The position numbers and the translations under genes were made by a program. A model generated the notes under the pieces. The model did not search any database and was not told where the DNA came from. It worked only from the letters and a program-made list of their open reading frames with translations. DNA of 64,000 nt from Undaria pinnatifida (taxonomy: Eukaryota > Sar > Phaeophyceae > Laminariales > Alariaceae): the NCBI GenBank assembly GCA_012845835.1, contig JABAKD010000028.1, positions 13,734,648 through 13,798,647 on the forward strand, in the 5' to 3' direction. This document shows positions 24,440-36,172 of this stretch, piece after piece; position 1 is the stretch's first letter; each line of letters begins with the position of its first letter.

Positions 24440-25283
24440 GATGGCCAAAGTCGGGTATACCCGGTGCCTTTGTAGCCAAAATCGGGTACCTTTCTCTTTC
24501 AGTACTCGCCACACCCCCAGAACGCCATCTGATTGGCCAACACCGGCCTCCACCTGACGATGACCACACTTCCTGCCGGGTAAACCCGTTTTTGGCTACT
24601 CAACCCGCAAAAAGTACCAGATTATTATACCGGGCTGTTTGACCACATCCGTCGAATGGCCCACCACGCACCATCTGAGTTCCACCGGACTTCATCCCTC
24701 TACTACCGACGAAGACGCACAAGAACCGTCTGTTTGATGTTCATGATGTGGTTCTCCCAACCTCTCTCTCCTTCCACCAAAAAGGCACCTCAGTACAGCA
24801 CTCTTAGAGAGGAGGGTCGTAGCGTCGCTCATGGTTTCTTCTCTACTGGTCCTGTACTGAGGTGGCTTTTTGGTGTAAGGAGAGACGAGAAATCACGGTC
24901 CTGAGGTGGTTTTTCGATGGAAGGAGAGAAAGAGAGGTCGGGAAAACCAAATTATGGACATCAAGCAGATGGTTCTTGTGCGTCTTCGTCGGTAACAGGG
25001 GGATGAATTGCGGCGAAACTCAGATTGTGCGCGGTGGGTCGTTGGGCCGATGTGGTCGAACGGTCCAGCCACTATCGGGTAGGGGTGAATAAATCAGGTA
25101 CCTTTTGCGAGTTGAGTAGCCGCGAACGGTTTTACCCGGCGGAAATGTGGCCATCGTAGGGTGGAGGCCAGCGTTGGCCGATGAGATCGCGTCCTGGGGG
25201 CGTGGCGAAGACTGAAAGAACGAGAAAGGTACCCGATTTTGGCCACAAAGGCACCGGGTATGGCCGATTTTGCCATCGCTCAC
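24440..25283. mobile_element. Fold-back element with ~350-390-bp inverted arms
   Basis: Nearly the whole 844 bp folds on itself. Outer ends are GTGATGGCCAAAGTCGGG and its counterpart reading AGCGATGGCAAAATCGGCC on the other strand. Further in come ATACCCGGTGCCTTTGT, CCAAAATCGGGTACCTTTCTC, CGCCAC(A/G)CCCCCAG and GACGAAGACGCACAAGAACC. An extra copy of CACCAAAAAG(G/C)CACCTCAG at the centre makes the arms unequal. There is no transposase frame, so it is non-autonomous. A single-arm remnant lies at 35078-35155. Confidence 0.85.
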
Positions 25284-25289
25284 ACATAA

Positions 25290-27285
25290 ATATCATGTAG
25301 ACACCCAAATTCGGCCGCCGAAAAAACAGGCAGCTACCACCCTCCACATGCCACCCTTCACACACCAAACACCGCAACGCCGACACCAAAACACTAAACA
25401 CCGAACACCGAACACCAAAACAACAAAAAACAAACACTACACATAAACCCAACATTTATATGAATCTCGCCATCTTGAAAGCGGGGAAATGAGTACTGGC
25501 CTTAAAAAATTAGCATCATAGTTAAGGCTTCAATTTATGTCGGCGGGCGCTATTCTGTTTTCTCATTATTAACGTAACTATACCGCCTCTAGATCTAAAC
25601 GTAATTGCTTGGATGATGTAACGTGTCCTAAAGCAATAATGTTTGGTATAATCTGGTGGATTGGTGGATCCACTATGGGAATCGAGCCAAAAGGTATTGG
25701 ACCACAATATATAGACCCTCGAAGCTAGGAGTTGGTACACCGCAAAAGTGCCCTTGCCGCTTGGAGTCTTGTTCAACTGAAGACACCAGCAGGATGCTGC
25801 CATAAAACAGAAGGGGGTGGTGGCAACAGATTTCAGTAGTGTTCTCACATTGGAAATGCTACAGCAGCATTATAAATAGTGAATACCTGGTATCATGAAT
25901 AGTCAAAATGCCCCATGTGTTGTGCTGGTTGGTGCTGTACGTCAAGCTCTATGAAATAGCCTCTACAACAGTACTCGTGCTTAATACGAACGAATGCGGG
26001 TTTTACGAAATCCAAAGCACCAAAACCTATGCCGGGGGGGGAGGGGGGGGGGGGCTGTCGAGATGGCTCAAACCGTGTTCTATGGCACCCCACCACCGCC
26101 GACCCGAATATGACCAAAACAAAAACAAGACCGGCGACATTTTCGTTAGACCATATCACCATAACACCCAAGGAAAGTACCCATCTCGGGCAGAACACGA
26201 TTTAGATCATCTAGATGCTATAGATCTTCCAATTGCCGTTATGATATGTGGTGCAAGAGCCGCACCATACAGATCCCACCTGGCAAACATGCACGCAAGA
26301 GCCGTGCTACACAGATCCTACCCGGCAAACGCGATTGAGATAGTGCAGATAGTGTGTTTCAGGGATATGTCAGCCGCGAAAGATCTACGGTAAATAATAT
26401 CATCTGTCCGGGGTGTGAAACAAACACAGCGTAGAGCGGAGCCACCTGCACAGAATCAGAGCGGGACAGAATCACAGCCGCAGCCATAAGCGCAGCAACA
26501 AAAAGCAGGACAGCCGCGGTTCATGCCCTGGGCACCAAGTGTCCGTATGGGAACCACTCGCTGGGCCATCTGCAGTGTTCTGCTTCCTCCGTGTGTTTGC
26601 TGCCGTGCGACAGTTTGGCATGTCGAGACAGCAACCTTTTGGCTGTCTCGACCCCAACACCGATGCGCCCGATGTATCAAAACCCAGGGTACACCTTCTT
26701 CACTGGCGCCACAGCAGCACAGACAACGCAACGACGGCGAGGCGACATACACGGCAGCACCACGCGCCGAAGCAAGAGGGGGGGGGGGGGGAAGAGTGCG
26801 ACTGCGAAGAGGCAGCAGACCCCGATAGCAGCCAGGCCAACTGCTAGCGGTATTATAGAGCGAACAATTTCTACTCGTACAACAAGAACAATCGCTACTC
26901 GTAGAGTGGAACAGCAGTAACGTATCATACACGTCACCAAGTATGAGGTGTTTCTAAAACGCGGCCAAATGCCATCGTGATACCAGGTACATATCACACT
27001 CCGTATGTCATTCCAGGAACCTGGTATTGCGAACCCGGTGGTACGTTTCAGTCAAAAATAAACATCAACGTAACACTGGGCTGCAGGTCACTCACTGCTG
27101 CTGTTGCTGCTGTGTGCCTGTAGGTCATTGCTGCCCAAGTTCAAGGTTTGGCACTTCCTAAAACCCTTTCAATTTACAGTGAAAAAATGGCCCCATTCTA
27201 ATTTCAAGTAGTTTGCGGCCGAAACGGGGGTCCATTTCCACAGGGCTTCGAACACGCGCAGGTATACATAAATAGAGAGCAGTGA
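25290..27285. other. No gene supported; low-complexity and short repeats
   Basis: It contains an A/C-rich ACACCGAAC-type run (about 25370-25440), G-runs at 26034-26054 and 26779-26791, and a ~40-bp direct repeat (GCAAGAGCC, then ACAGATCC, then GGCAAAC) at about 26251 and 26296. Open frames at 26456-26932 overlap on both strands and show no recognisable product. Confidence 0.4.
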
Positions 27286-27287
27286 GG

Positions 27288-27452
27288 GGCGGGCTATAGT
27301 GCCGGTATGTGCCAGACCAATATACCGGCACTATTCAGGGCACCGGCACTATTGGGAACAGGATTGGTATGAAGTTTCAGTCCTGCCAAGAGGTTTCATC
27401 GGCACCATACAAACAGTGGCCCTATTCAACAAGCATTATTGGGAGCCTCCTA
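27288..27452. mobile_element. Family E inverted-repeat element, copy 2
   Basis: It carries direct and inverted AATAGTGCCGG motifs (four or more) and a right terminus ATTATTGGGAGCCTCC followed by TACTGTAG, as in copy 4 at 37.3-37.5 kb. Confidence 0.6.
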
Positions 27453-27817
27453 CTGTAGACTAGACTACATGTATGTATATGTATAATTGTGATTTTTTTT
27501 TTCCTTCAGGCACATCTCTTCGTGCTCGCACCTTTGTCCCAAACGTCGGGTGGGGTGGGCACAATTCGACCGTCGGGCTCACGTTGCTGGAGGTTTGGGC
27601 GCGATCCGTGCAGTGTGTCGCGCGTGGCAAGTCTTTTAAACTTTTTTGGCCTTGGGCACACTTGAGGCAAATCCCCGGGTTTCCGCAACATTCCCGGGGA
27701 TTGGGTTTCTGCATCCCTTATCCCCGCGTACGTACGTAAAACTCTGATGCAAACCGGGCTTTCCTGCTCGTAGAGGGTACACGTTTCTTTCCCTCTTTTT
27801 GCACAGAGCACTACGCT

Positions 27818-28975
27818 AATCCTGCCGCCCAGCAGCAGTCTAGCTCCCTAGCAGCAGCAGCCTGCAACTGTATGCGCGTGTGGCTGCTGTTGTAGTAGCT
27901 ATTTTTTTATCGGAGCGTGGTATTTGTCACCCCACCGTACCCCATGTATCTGGTGTGCCGCCGCTTCGGACGCATCTCAATTGCATGTCCATAAACGCAT
28001 CTCAATTGCATGTCCATAGATCGTGCCAATTTGATCGGTAATATAGTAACCTTTTTAATATTAGTTCATATACAAACCCATCCTTACATTTACGTCCAAA
28101 TAGGCAGTATTTTTCCGTACTACATACTAAAGGGGTATTGTTTTGTGTCGGAGATTTTGCTCACGCCACAGATCACAGGTACCAAACATGAGGACGGCAC
28201 AACGCTACGTGTACAACCCTACCGCACAGCAGCAGTAGTGGGATACATCATGTACATGCGCGTGGCGAGTCCTCGCTATGCTGAGGCGAGTTGCTTTCGT
28301 CTCCACGAGGGGACGATTTTAATTCGGACGACGATCAAAACAATCCCGTGTAATTTTGCTTGACTATAAAAAGCAAACAGAAGTGGATGTAGGCGCTGAT
28401 GGCACCACGCTACGACCCTGCCGCCCAGCAGCAGTCCAGCCCCCAAGCATCGAAAGCCTGCAACTCTATGCGCGTGTGGCTGCTGTTGTGGAAGCTGATT
28501 CTTTGATCGGAGCGTGCCATATGTCACCCCACCATACCCCATATTTCCGCTGTGCTGCCACTTCGTGCGCATCTCCATTGCATGTCCATAGATCGCGCCA
28601 ATTTAGGCGGTAATATAGGAAACTTTCTGATGATAATTTATTTACCAACCCATCCTTACATTTAAGTCGAAGTAGACAGTGTTTTTACGTGCCAGGTTCA
28701 TGACAGAGGGGGTCGGAGATTTTGCTCACACCACAGATGACAGGGGCCAGACAACATGAGGACAGCACAACGCTATGTGTACAACCTTGCCGCACAGCAG
28801 CAGTAGTAGGACACATCATGTATGTGCGCGTGGCGAGTCTTCGCTATGCTGAGTCGAGTTGCTTTCGTCTCCACGAGGGGACGATTTTGAATCGGACGAC
28901 GATCTAAACAATCAAGCGTATTTTTTCTTGAATCTAAAAAGCAAACAGCAGTGGATATAGGCGCTGATGGTCCAT
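27818..28975 (+). repeat. Tandem duplication with ~575-595-bp units
   Basis: Unit 1 (about 27818-28405) and unit 2 (about 28412-28975) share in order CCTGCCGCCCAGCAGCAGTC, GCGCGTGTGGCTGCTGTTGT, ATTGCATGTCCATAGATCG, GTCGGAGATTTTGCTCAC, CGTGGCGAGTC and CTCCACGAGGGGACGATTTT. They have diverged with indels. Unit 1 has an extra 24-bp internal repeat at 27972-28019. No coding assignment. Confidence 0.8.
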
Positions 28976-28979
28976 GAGA

Positions 28980-29700
28980 AAGGGCTTCTCTGTCTCAGCG
29001 ACAACAGAAGCCCTACAGCAGTTCCTCATTTCGCGCACTCTCTGCGACGAACTGGCGGTGAAGGGGGATGATTGCCCATCCTGGAGTGTATTACTCGTCG
29101 TTAAGTTTAATATCTGGCTCAACAAGACACGAAGAGTACCTATTCTGAAATTGCTGATTTCCATACGAAACAACAGGAAACAAAGAAAAAACATCAAAAC
29201 CACGACAGAAAGACGGCGCGCGGAACAACTGTTGATTTGTTTTTTTGCCGGTTGAAAATCTACCTATTCGTCCTTTCATTTATCACCACGCAAATTTTAC
29301 TGCACAAGAGTCGCCCGTATAAAAAGTCCCCATCGTATGAGTACTGGCGCTGTACACGTAAGTACTGATGGGATTACCACATATTTACGGTTCTCCACCA
29401 CGACGGCGAAAGAGCGAACCGTACCCGGGAGGGCGCCCCCCCACACTCCGCTTCTCGAGCTGCGGACAAGAACATAGTTTTCACTACCAGCAGGTACATC
29501 TTATTTGCCAACAGACAGTCAGATGTTGGATTTTGAGTTTCGTTCTTGCGCCACTCCCTTAGGCACTTGACCCGGAGGGGAACCTTGTATATGCATGTAC
29601 ATGTTCTAACATCAACATGCTGATACGGGAGTACCGGGAACCTGATAAATGTGTGCAAAGAAATCCCCCCCAAGCTCCGCCAAAGAGACATACGCCAACA
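28980..29700. other. No gene supported
   Basis: This should hold the following exon(s) of the minus-strand gene below, but none is recognised. Open frames are under 95 codons without known residues. Confidence 0.4.
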
Positions 29701-29712
29701 CAACTGCGTCAC

Positions 29713-30016
29713 CTGCTGCGTCGCCTTCTCCCTCGTTGCCCTCGCCGACATTTCCAACGCCCATCTTCCACCCCGTCGGACGGGTCCTTCGGTTGACCTC
29801 TCGCCTAGACAGCCCACTGCACCCCGTGACTGCCGTCGTTTGCTCCCATGGCCGCCCTCCGTACAACATCCCGTTTGGTCGTAATTGCACTCGGCCGCTC
29901 CCTGAGACGGGCATCCTGGGGGTAGAGAGAAAAGCGACTGCCCCTGGGATGCATGTAGTCGCCGAAAGGGCCACAGCGAGGGGTATGGTGAGAGAGCACG
30001 GTCGCCATCGACGCAT
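29713..30016 (-). CDS. First exon of a plastid-targeted protein of unknown function
   Basis: An ATG at 30014-30016 (minus strand) opens a frame starting MRRWRPCSLTIPLAVAL: a basic N-terminus, a hydrophobic core, and the end IPGAVA followed by FLSTPRM. A signal peptide with Phe right after the predicted cleavage site, then a Ser/Arg/Gly-rich stretch, is the known pattern of bipartite plastid presequences in heterokonts, cryptophytes and related algae. The frame stays open to about 29612; a plausible donor (GCAG|GTGACG) ends the exon at 29713. The mature part (KMGVGNVGEG and acidic residues) matches nothing I recognise. An overlapping frame on the same strand and one on the plus strand are considered shadows. 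Confidence 0.5.
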
Positions 30017-30019
30017 CGC

Positions 30020-30530
30020 ACCACTACTCGAGGAGACAGGTGTCTGTCTCTGACGTGTCCAATCGACGTTCAAGCACTCCCTGCAGTAGGGCGCTGGGTC
30101 AGTGACAGATCCGCAAAACGACAGGTGGTGCACGCGTGTCGCAGGCAGGATAAATAGGCAAGCAACCAAGCTAGAGGGATCAGGGGTGGTCCGTCGTAGC
30201 ACTCGAGAACGTTAGCGGCTGCAGCACGGCTGTGTTTTTGAAACTTTACCTGGGAGTTCACGATTATGCGTGTTGCGTGTCTAACAAGGGTGCAGGGGAG
30301 ACGACTGTTCTGGTTTACCCTCTAGTCGGGCCCATAGGGCCCAGCTTCCGTGCTTACCTTGTCCCTGCCCTACCTCTTCTCTGCCCTGATTCCAAGCCTG
30401 TTTCCGATGGAGGCAGCATTCCCGCTGATTGGAGAGCTTAATGAGCTTTTTCGGCAAGATCCGGACATGTGAGTGCCATCCGGTCGCCCTCGACCTGCTG
30501 CTATATGCTCGCGAAGATGTTCTCTTACGG
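30020..30530. other. No gene seen; presumed upstream region of the plastid-leader gene
   Basis: No TATA box or repeat is recognised. The minus-strand frame continues upstream of the chosen ATG without a hydrophobic leader at its own start, which is why the internal ATG was chosen. Confidence 0.35.
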
Positions 30531-30532
30531 TA

Positions 30533-30672
30533 GGGGTCCCTATATAGTGCCGGTTGAATAGTGCCGGTTGCCCATTATCGTGTCTGTCAAATCTCTTCGC
30601 ATTAGTGAAGTGGCAGTAGTGGCAGTACCTCTTGTAGTGCTGATTTCCGCTATAGTACCGGTATTTCCGGCT
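30533..30672. mobile_element. Family E inverted-repeat element, copy 3
   Basis: It starts AGGGGTCCCTATATAGTGCC, has two adjacent AATAGTGCCGGTT-type motifs, a scaffold segment and, near the right end, CTATAGTACCGG. Confidence 0.6.
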
Positions 30673-30840
30673 GGCATATAAAGCGGTGCTATAGCGGGAC
30701 AGCTACGGGGACCTCCTGTTAGCTTGCTACTTTACAGGAAAGACCGGCCATGGTGGCCACTACCTAAAGGTCCTTGCGTAGTTATCTCCTTGCCTGGTTC
30801 TCTGCCGGTCTTGATTTATGCACGTGCTGCTTGTTATTCT

Positions 30841-32201
30841 CAGGGCTTTTCACGGGTCATGCATGACCCGGCCCGCGGGTCGGGTCGAGTCATAACATTT
30901 TAAAATCTCACGGGTCGGGTCGGGTCGGGTCGGGTCGGGTCAAGAGGTTTCAAGATCTGGCGGGTCGGGTCAATAGGCTTCAAAATCTCGCGGGTCGGGT
31001 CTGGTCGGGTCAAGAGGTTTCTAAAAATCTCGCCGGTCGGGTCGGGTCGGGTCAAGAGGTGATCAAAATCTCGCGGGTCGGGTCGGGTCATGACCCGCGA
31101 GATACGGGTCACTCGCGGGTCAAGCCATCATGACCCTCGAGTTGTTTTCGGCTGACCCGCGGGTCAAACCCGCAGATCTGGCCCGCGGATCCGCCTTTTT
31201 CAAACTCACAGCTGAGCGCCATTGCCGTGCAGGCGCCCCGCGGGTCCGACCCGCGGCTCCGTAAATCATACAAAACTTACCGCTTACTGCCTCTCTCGTA
31301 CCAGGCACAGTGTGACGCGAATCCCGTGCCGGCTGAAGCCGGAACAGTAGTAATGATACGGTCATACCAGTACGAAATGTGACCAAACGTGATAAGGCAA
31401 GGGCAGTCGTCGTCGAAGCAACAGCAGCAGCAGCACTCTGGCAGCCGCAAGCACCAGCAGTAGACAACGCATTCTCGCGGATCGCAGCCCCTGTTGACAG
31501 ATCCACCGCCCTAGTTGTGGGCTTGCTGCCGGAGGCGGCTCCGCTAGGCTGCTTGCCGGGGCCGGAGACTGCATATATCTAGCTCGCTCGTCGGGTCGCT
31601 CGTCGGGTCGACCCGGTGGTCTAGCGGTACGGGCGTGGCTATTTGCCCATGCATGTGGCTTGCGGTTCGTTTCTCGTTTTTCGCGCGCACACCACACAAT
31701 AAATGCTGCTGCAAACAATAATACCGGTAGAAAAAACCATAGAACACGGCATCCTGGGAAAAGTACGAGGGACCAAGGACCAACCAACCGACCGACGTAT
31801 ACATGCTTTGATCCGTGACTTTTCGACTTAAACCCGTGATAAATGTCACGGGTCAATTCAGCCTGACCCGAATGAAACCCGCATCTCGCGGGTCACCCGG
31901 ATTGTGGCGGGTCGAGTCGGGTCGGGTCAGCAGGAGGGTTTCAAAATCTCGCGGGTCTGGTCGGGTCGGGTCAGGAGGTTTTCAAAATCTCGCGGGTCGG
32001 GTCGGGTCGGGTCAGGAGGTTTCAAAATCTCACGGGTGGGGTCGGGTCGGGTGGGGTCGGGTCAAGACGTGTCGAAATTCTCGCGGGTCGGGTCGGGTCG
32101 GGTCAAGACGTCTCGAAATTTTCACGGGTCGGGTCGGGTCGGGTCAGCTGCAGCTGACCCACCCGACCCGCGAGATTTGACCCGACCCGTGAAAAGCCCT
32201 G
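30841..32201. mobile_element. hAT-like non-autonomous element filled with GGGTC arrays
   Basis: The termini are CAGGGCTTTTCACGGGTC (30841-) and its reverse complement GACCCGTGAAAAGCCCTG (-32201). Flanks are GTTATTCT and GTTATTTC, a target-site duplication of 8 bp with six matches. CAGGG-type ends with 8-bp duplications are typical of hAT transposons. Both subterminal zones (30855-31165; 31860-32180) consist of (GGGTC)n alternating with TTTCAAAATCTCGCG spacers, giving higher-order units of about 45-55 bp. The middle has no transposase frame. Confidence 0.85.
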
Positions 32202-32337
32202 GTTATTTCCGTGCTCACCAAATTTGTATATGCAAAATATTATCTTCGTTTTGTTTCAGCTTGCTGCTCTCCGGCGGCAGAGTGTTTCTTTTCGCACTTT
32301 CGGCGGCGGGGCAAGCTATCCTGCCATGGGTACATTA

Positions 32338-32640
32338 TTATAAAAATAAAAATACACTCCAGCTGTGAGGTCGAGTATTTTGTCGAAACTCATCTTTGCA
32401 AGCTGTGTGGGATACTCCGATCGCATGTATTACGGGTTGTGTGTCCTCATTAAGGATATAGGTCGGCGACTCCCCTTGCAACTACAGTGTAGCTATCAGG
32501 GTCAACAGGGTGATGTTAGGCAGTCTGTGCGCGGAAACTATAAAACCCGTTTCTGAGGGGGACAAAATCTGACAGCTGTGGAAGGAAATGCATCAGTTTA
32601 TCAAGTGAATCCTGTAAGTCGAATAACCGGTGAGGGGAGG
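32338..32640 (+). mobile_element. Family B repeat, copy 2
   Basis: This is the most complete copy. After the common body and ACTATAAAACCCGTTTCTGA it continues with GGGGGACAAAATCTGACAGC, ATCAGTTTATCAAGTGAATC and GTAAGTCGAATAACCGGTGA. Confidence 0.8.
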
Positions 32641-32821
32641 GCGGAGATTATGAAGCATGTCTGGATCTCGGCCGAGCTTCTTGGCGGCGCTCGGCGCATT
32701 GAACGTCGCTTAGCTGGCTCTATTTGGCAAAGGATTGCGTTCCGCCTCCCTGAGACGAGCAGGTCACGTGGAACACCCCAAATTGTTTTTTTCAAATTTT
32801 GAGACAAGTAGTAAAAAAATG

Positions 32822-33190
32822 TGTGTCCAGGAACAGGTACTGCTGTGGGTACGGGTGTGGGTAATTCACATCAGAGCGCTCTCCACACTAAAACTCTGAT
32901 ACACCACATTTTGGGCCCGGTTCATTCTGGTTTTGAGCCGGAACTTGAGTTTCCAGAACGAGAGCCCAATAAAAGTCTCTGGTAAAAAGCCTCTGGTTCT
33001 GGATTTGGGGGCGAAACCCAGAACGAAACACGATTTTTTCCTCTGATTCTGGAAATGTTTTTCATTCTGGAAAAAAATAGAGGTTTTCCGAAACTCTTTA
33101 AACAAATTTTCGTTTTCCAGAATCAGAATGAACATTTCCAGAACCAGTTTTTTCTTCATTTTCCAGAGCGAAAGGACAAAATGGCGTTTC
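32822..33190 (+). repeat. Repeat J, copy 1 (palindrome-rich)
   Basis: Shared with 33948-34190: GTGTGTCCAGG(A/T)ACAGGTACT, then GGGCCCGGTTCATTCTGG, CCGGAACTTGAGTTTCCAGA, CTCTGGTTCTGG and GGGGGCGAAACCCAGAACGA. It contains nested hairpins, such as TTCATTCTGGTTTTGAGCCGG against CCGGAACTTGAGTTTCCAGA. Confidence 0.75.
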
Positions 33191-33947
33191 GTGCTGATTG
33201 GTGTAAAAATCGGCTGCGTTCAAATGGATTTCAAAATGTTTTTTTTGTGTGTTTTAGCTTTTTGCATCTGGCCGAGGAATGAACGAACGTCAGCAGCAGG
33301 GAGCTATTGGTAGCTAAACAGCTAACCAGAGTGCGACGAAGCACGCAGCAGTAGCAGCAGCGCGTGGCCAGGACCTGCGTACCCATGGTCGTCTCAAGCA
33401 TAAAATAAGGCAGTGGGTCTGTGTCAGTGGTTGTCAGCAATCAAAATCAACTCCCTGTGTGGGTGTGTGTGGGTGTGGGTGTGCGCGAATTCGCGTGCCA
33501 GGTACCAGGTGGACCTCTGGTGGTGTTGTTTTCAACAGCAGGTACGCTACGTCGCGAAATCGACGACCCTGCCCAAACGCAGACTTGTGCCGAGGCTGCC
33601 AAAGCAACAAAGCACGCAGCGGGAGTGCCCGGCGACTAAGACGACACCCTCAGTTTCGAAAGCCCTTTTGTGCCTCTCGGTCGCTGTAGCTGGCCCTCTT
33701 GGCAAGCCTCTCTCCCCAGCACCCAGCACCCAGCACCCCCTCTCCCAGCTCTCCTCTCCTTTGCCCATTGTAGCGTGCCAGCACCGATTCGAAACTTCGT
33801 TTAGGGGGCCCACGTCCTTGCGGCCGTTCGCTATTTGACGGCCGTTCGCTACTGCATGCGTGTCTCGCTGCTGCTGCTGTTGCTGCGGCTAGCTGCTGGC
33901 GGTACGGGGTGTGCTTTGTTTGTCATGTCTCATGTGTCCAGATGTGT
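33190..33947. other. No gene seen
   Basis: It contains CAGCAG-type triplets, GTGGGTGT runs and CCCAGCA repeats (33716-33738). Overlapping frames on the plus strand at 33.41-33.84 kb are composition-driven. Confidence 0.4.
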
Positions 33948-34190
33948 GTCCAGGTACAGGTACTGCTATAGGTGCGTGGTGTGGGTCATTCACATCTGAG
34001 CACTCTCCCCACTAAAACACTGACACACCACATCTTGGGCCCGGTTCATTCTGGTTTTGAACCGGAACTTGAGTTTCCAGAACGAGGGCCCCAAAAAATC
34101 CTCTGGTTCTGGGTTTGGGGGCGAAACCCAGAACGAAACGCGATTTTTTCCTTTGATTCTGGAAATATTTTCATTCTGGAAAAAGAAAAC
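33948..34190 (+). repeat. Repeat J, copy 2
   Basis: Direct repeat of 32822-33060 with a few percent substitutions and small indels. It is truncated at GAAAAAGAAAACGTTTTCC, where element K begins. Confidence 0.75.
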
Positions 34191-34196
34191 GTTTTC

Positions 34197-34292
34197 CTAA
34201 TCGACACACGACGCGTATGAAAATACGTGGAAGTGTGGTGAGCTTGAGCTTTATTTTTCCCCATCCGCCGAAGGATGAAAAAAAAAAAAAAA
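34197..34292 (+). repeat. Element K 3' end: hairpin plus poly(A), copy 1
   Basis: ATCGACACACGACGCGTATG, GGAAGTGTGGTGAGC, then CCCCATCCGCCGAAGGATGA and 19 A. The CATCC/GGATG hairpin followed by an A tail is repeated at 36627 and 43763. It looks like the 3' end of a retroposon whose remainder I cannot delimit. Confidence 0.6.
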
Positions 34293-34294
34293 AA

Positions 34295-36170
34295 AATCCA
34301 AAATTGTTTATTTTTACCAAATTTTACAATTTTTTGTTCTTCGTTGCTTGGTTCGTAAAAAAGTGGCCCGCCACTCAACTAACCTCAGCAGCAGCACAGC
34401 AGCAGTAGCAGCGACGGCCCGGACTAAATTAACCTCAGCAGCAGCAGCACGACAGCAGCAGTAGCAGCAACATACAGCAGTAGTAGCAGCAGTACACCTG
34501 TGGATCGGATTAGTGTGAGGTTGGGGGGTGCCCTGGGCCGTTTCGGCGCCGAATCTCGACGTGGGTGCGTGGGCATGGGTGCAGACAAGGGTGAACCAGC
34601 CTGCGCTCTCCCGCCTCGCGGGCGGCCGCTCGTCGAGGCAGGAGCGAAAGTGTCTATTGGCGTGGTTGACCCGGTGCGTTTATTTGTCTCCTGCGGGGTA
34701 ACTAGACGTTTTCGAATGTACGGACCGTTTTAACTGGAACAAAATATATCCCGGTATTATATTTCCGGACAGCGGATGCCAGCAGGAGGAGGCAGGGAGG
34801 TAGAGACCGGGAGCAGCCGAGTGCTGGAACGAGCGCCACAGGGGATGGCTTGCATCTCTCCGCGCGGGAGACGGGGCTCACAGGGACATGAGAGCGGGGA
34901 AAGCTTGGAAGATGACGCAGAGCGCGGCGAGGGTGGCAGGCACCGCGAGCGCAGCATGCACGCGAGTCTCGACCAGGCCATATATTTCAAATTTTGTTTC
35001 GGGCAGATTGGAACCATGGGTAGGGTTCAAGGATATATAACTCATTATTAGCAATAACCGAACTCCAAGGTACATACACGGTGCTGTTGTGGCCAAAATC
35101 GGGTACAGTTCTATTTCAGCATTCGCTACGCGCCCAGGGCGCCATCTGATTGTCTGGGTGGGTCCGTTCTACGTCTGTTGCTATTATCGTACACACATGC
35201 CATAAACAAACACATTTCTGACCACATGCATCAAGTAGTGACGGGTTCAGGCGGGAGCACTAGACTATCGATCTAGCTCTACTTTGTACGGGGATGAACG
35301 AGGACTGCCTCAAGGTTTCGGTTCCACTCAAACACAGTACCAAAGCGTTGAACACTACTACCTCCAACTCATGGAAAATCCTACCACGTACGCCACACAT
35401 ACGGAAATTGTTGCCGCCAACCAGTTAGTTTTTGTACAGCGTCCAAGAGCGACTGTCAATGGCTGGTCAACCCTATCCATTACCACCAAGTGCAAACACA
35501 TGCGTGTGACATACTATATAGCAACGAGCACTATTCCACGTACGGTACACAGCATCCCCTGACCACTAAAAACTGTTCGTTTGCGCGTACATCATCAGTA
35601 CAACGTGCACCCACCGCTATCACACTCTTTCCGCTCAATAACACTAACACTAACACTAACACCAACACTATTAATAACACTACCACTAACACTAACACTA
35701 TTAATAACACTAACACTAACACTAACACTACTACTAGTCTTTCTTTGGGGCAATGCATTAGCTCATGCCACACGTTTCCTCTAATAAGACCAGTGGGGTT
35801 TATCTATGTGAGTGCGCGTAACACAAGATGTATACATGTATACATGTCTCACCGGTGTCTCCCTTTTCGCCTTGCGACGCCCCCGGGATTTCACGTTACC
35901 CACATCCCGAAGGGGGGGGGGGCTGTAGACATATAGAACATTCAACATTCAAGTTTTAAGGCGTGCGCCGCACCAGGCTGCCTGGTACGGGCGGGTACCT
36001 ACTGCTATGTACCAGGTACAGTAGTACGGCAGTTGGGGTCCCTCATTAGTGCGGTGCCTTGCGAGATGACCAACTGCAGATAGCATTACCCGCACTAAGG
36101 TAAGATCCCGAAGGGTCCCAGGATGGTGCAGTAGACTATAGATATACTTTACTAAACTATAGGTATGTGT
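34295..36170. other. No gene supported; CAG-rich, fold-back remnant and (CTAACA)n
   Basis: CAGCAG triplets lie at 34380-34495, and a one-arm remnant of the 24.4-kb fold-back at 35078-35155. A (CACTAA)n/(CTAACA)n microsatellite covers 35637-35735. The purine-rich stretch at 34770-34990 is open on the plus strand but carries no recognisable residues. Confidence 0.45.
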
Positions 36171-36172
36171 AT

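Noticed and set aside
29374-30024. 216-codon minus-strand frame overlapping the plastid-leader exon
   Set aside because: Shares its DNA with a frame that has a clear signal peptide; starts with a non-ATG codon and shows no domain.
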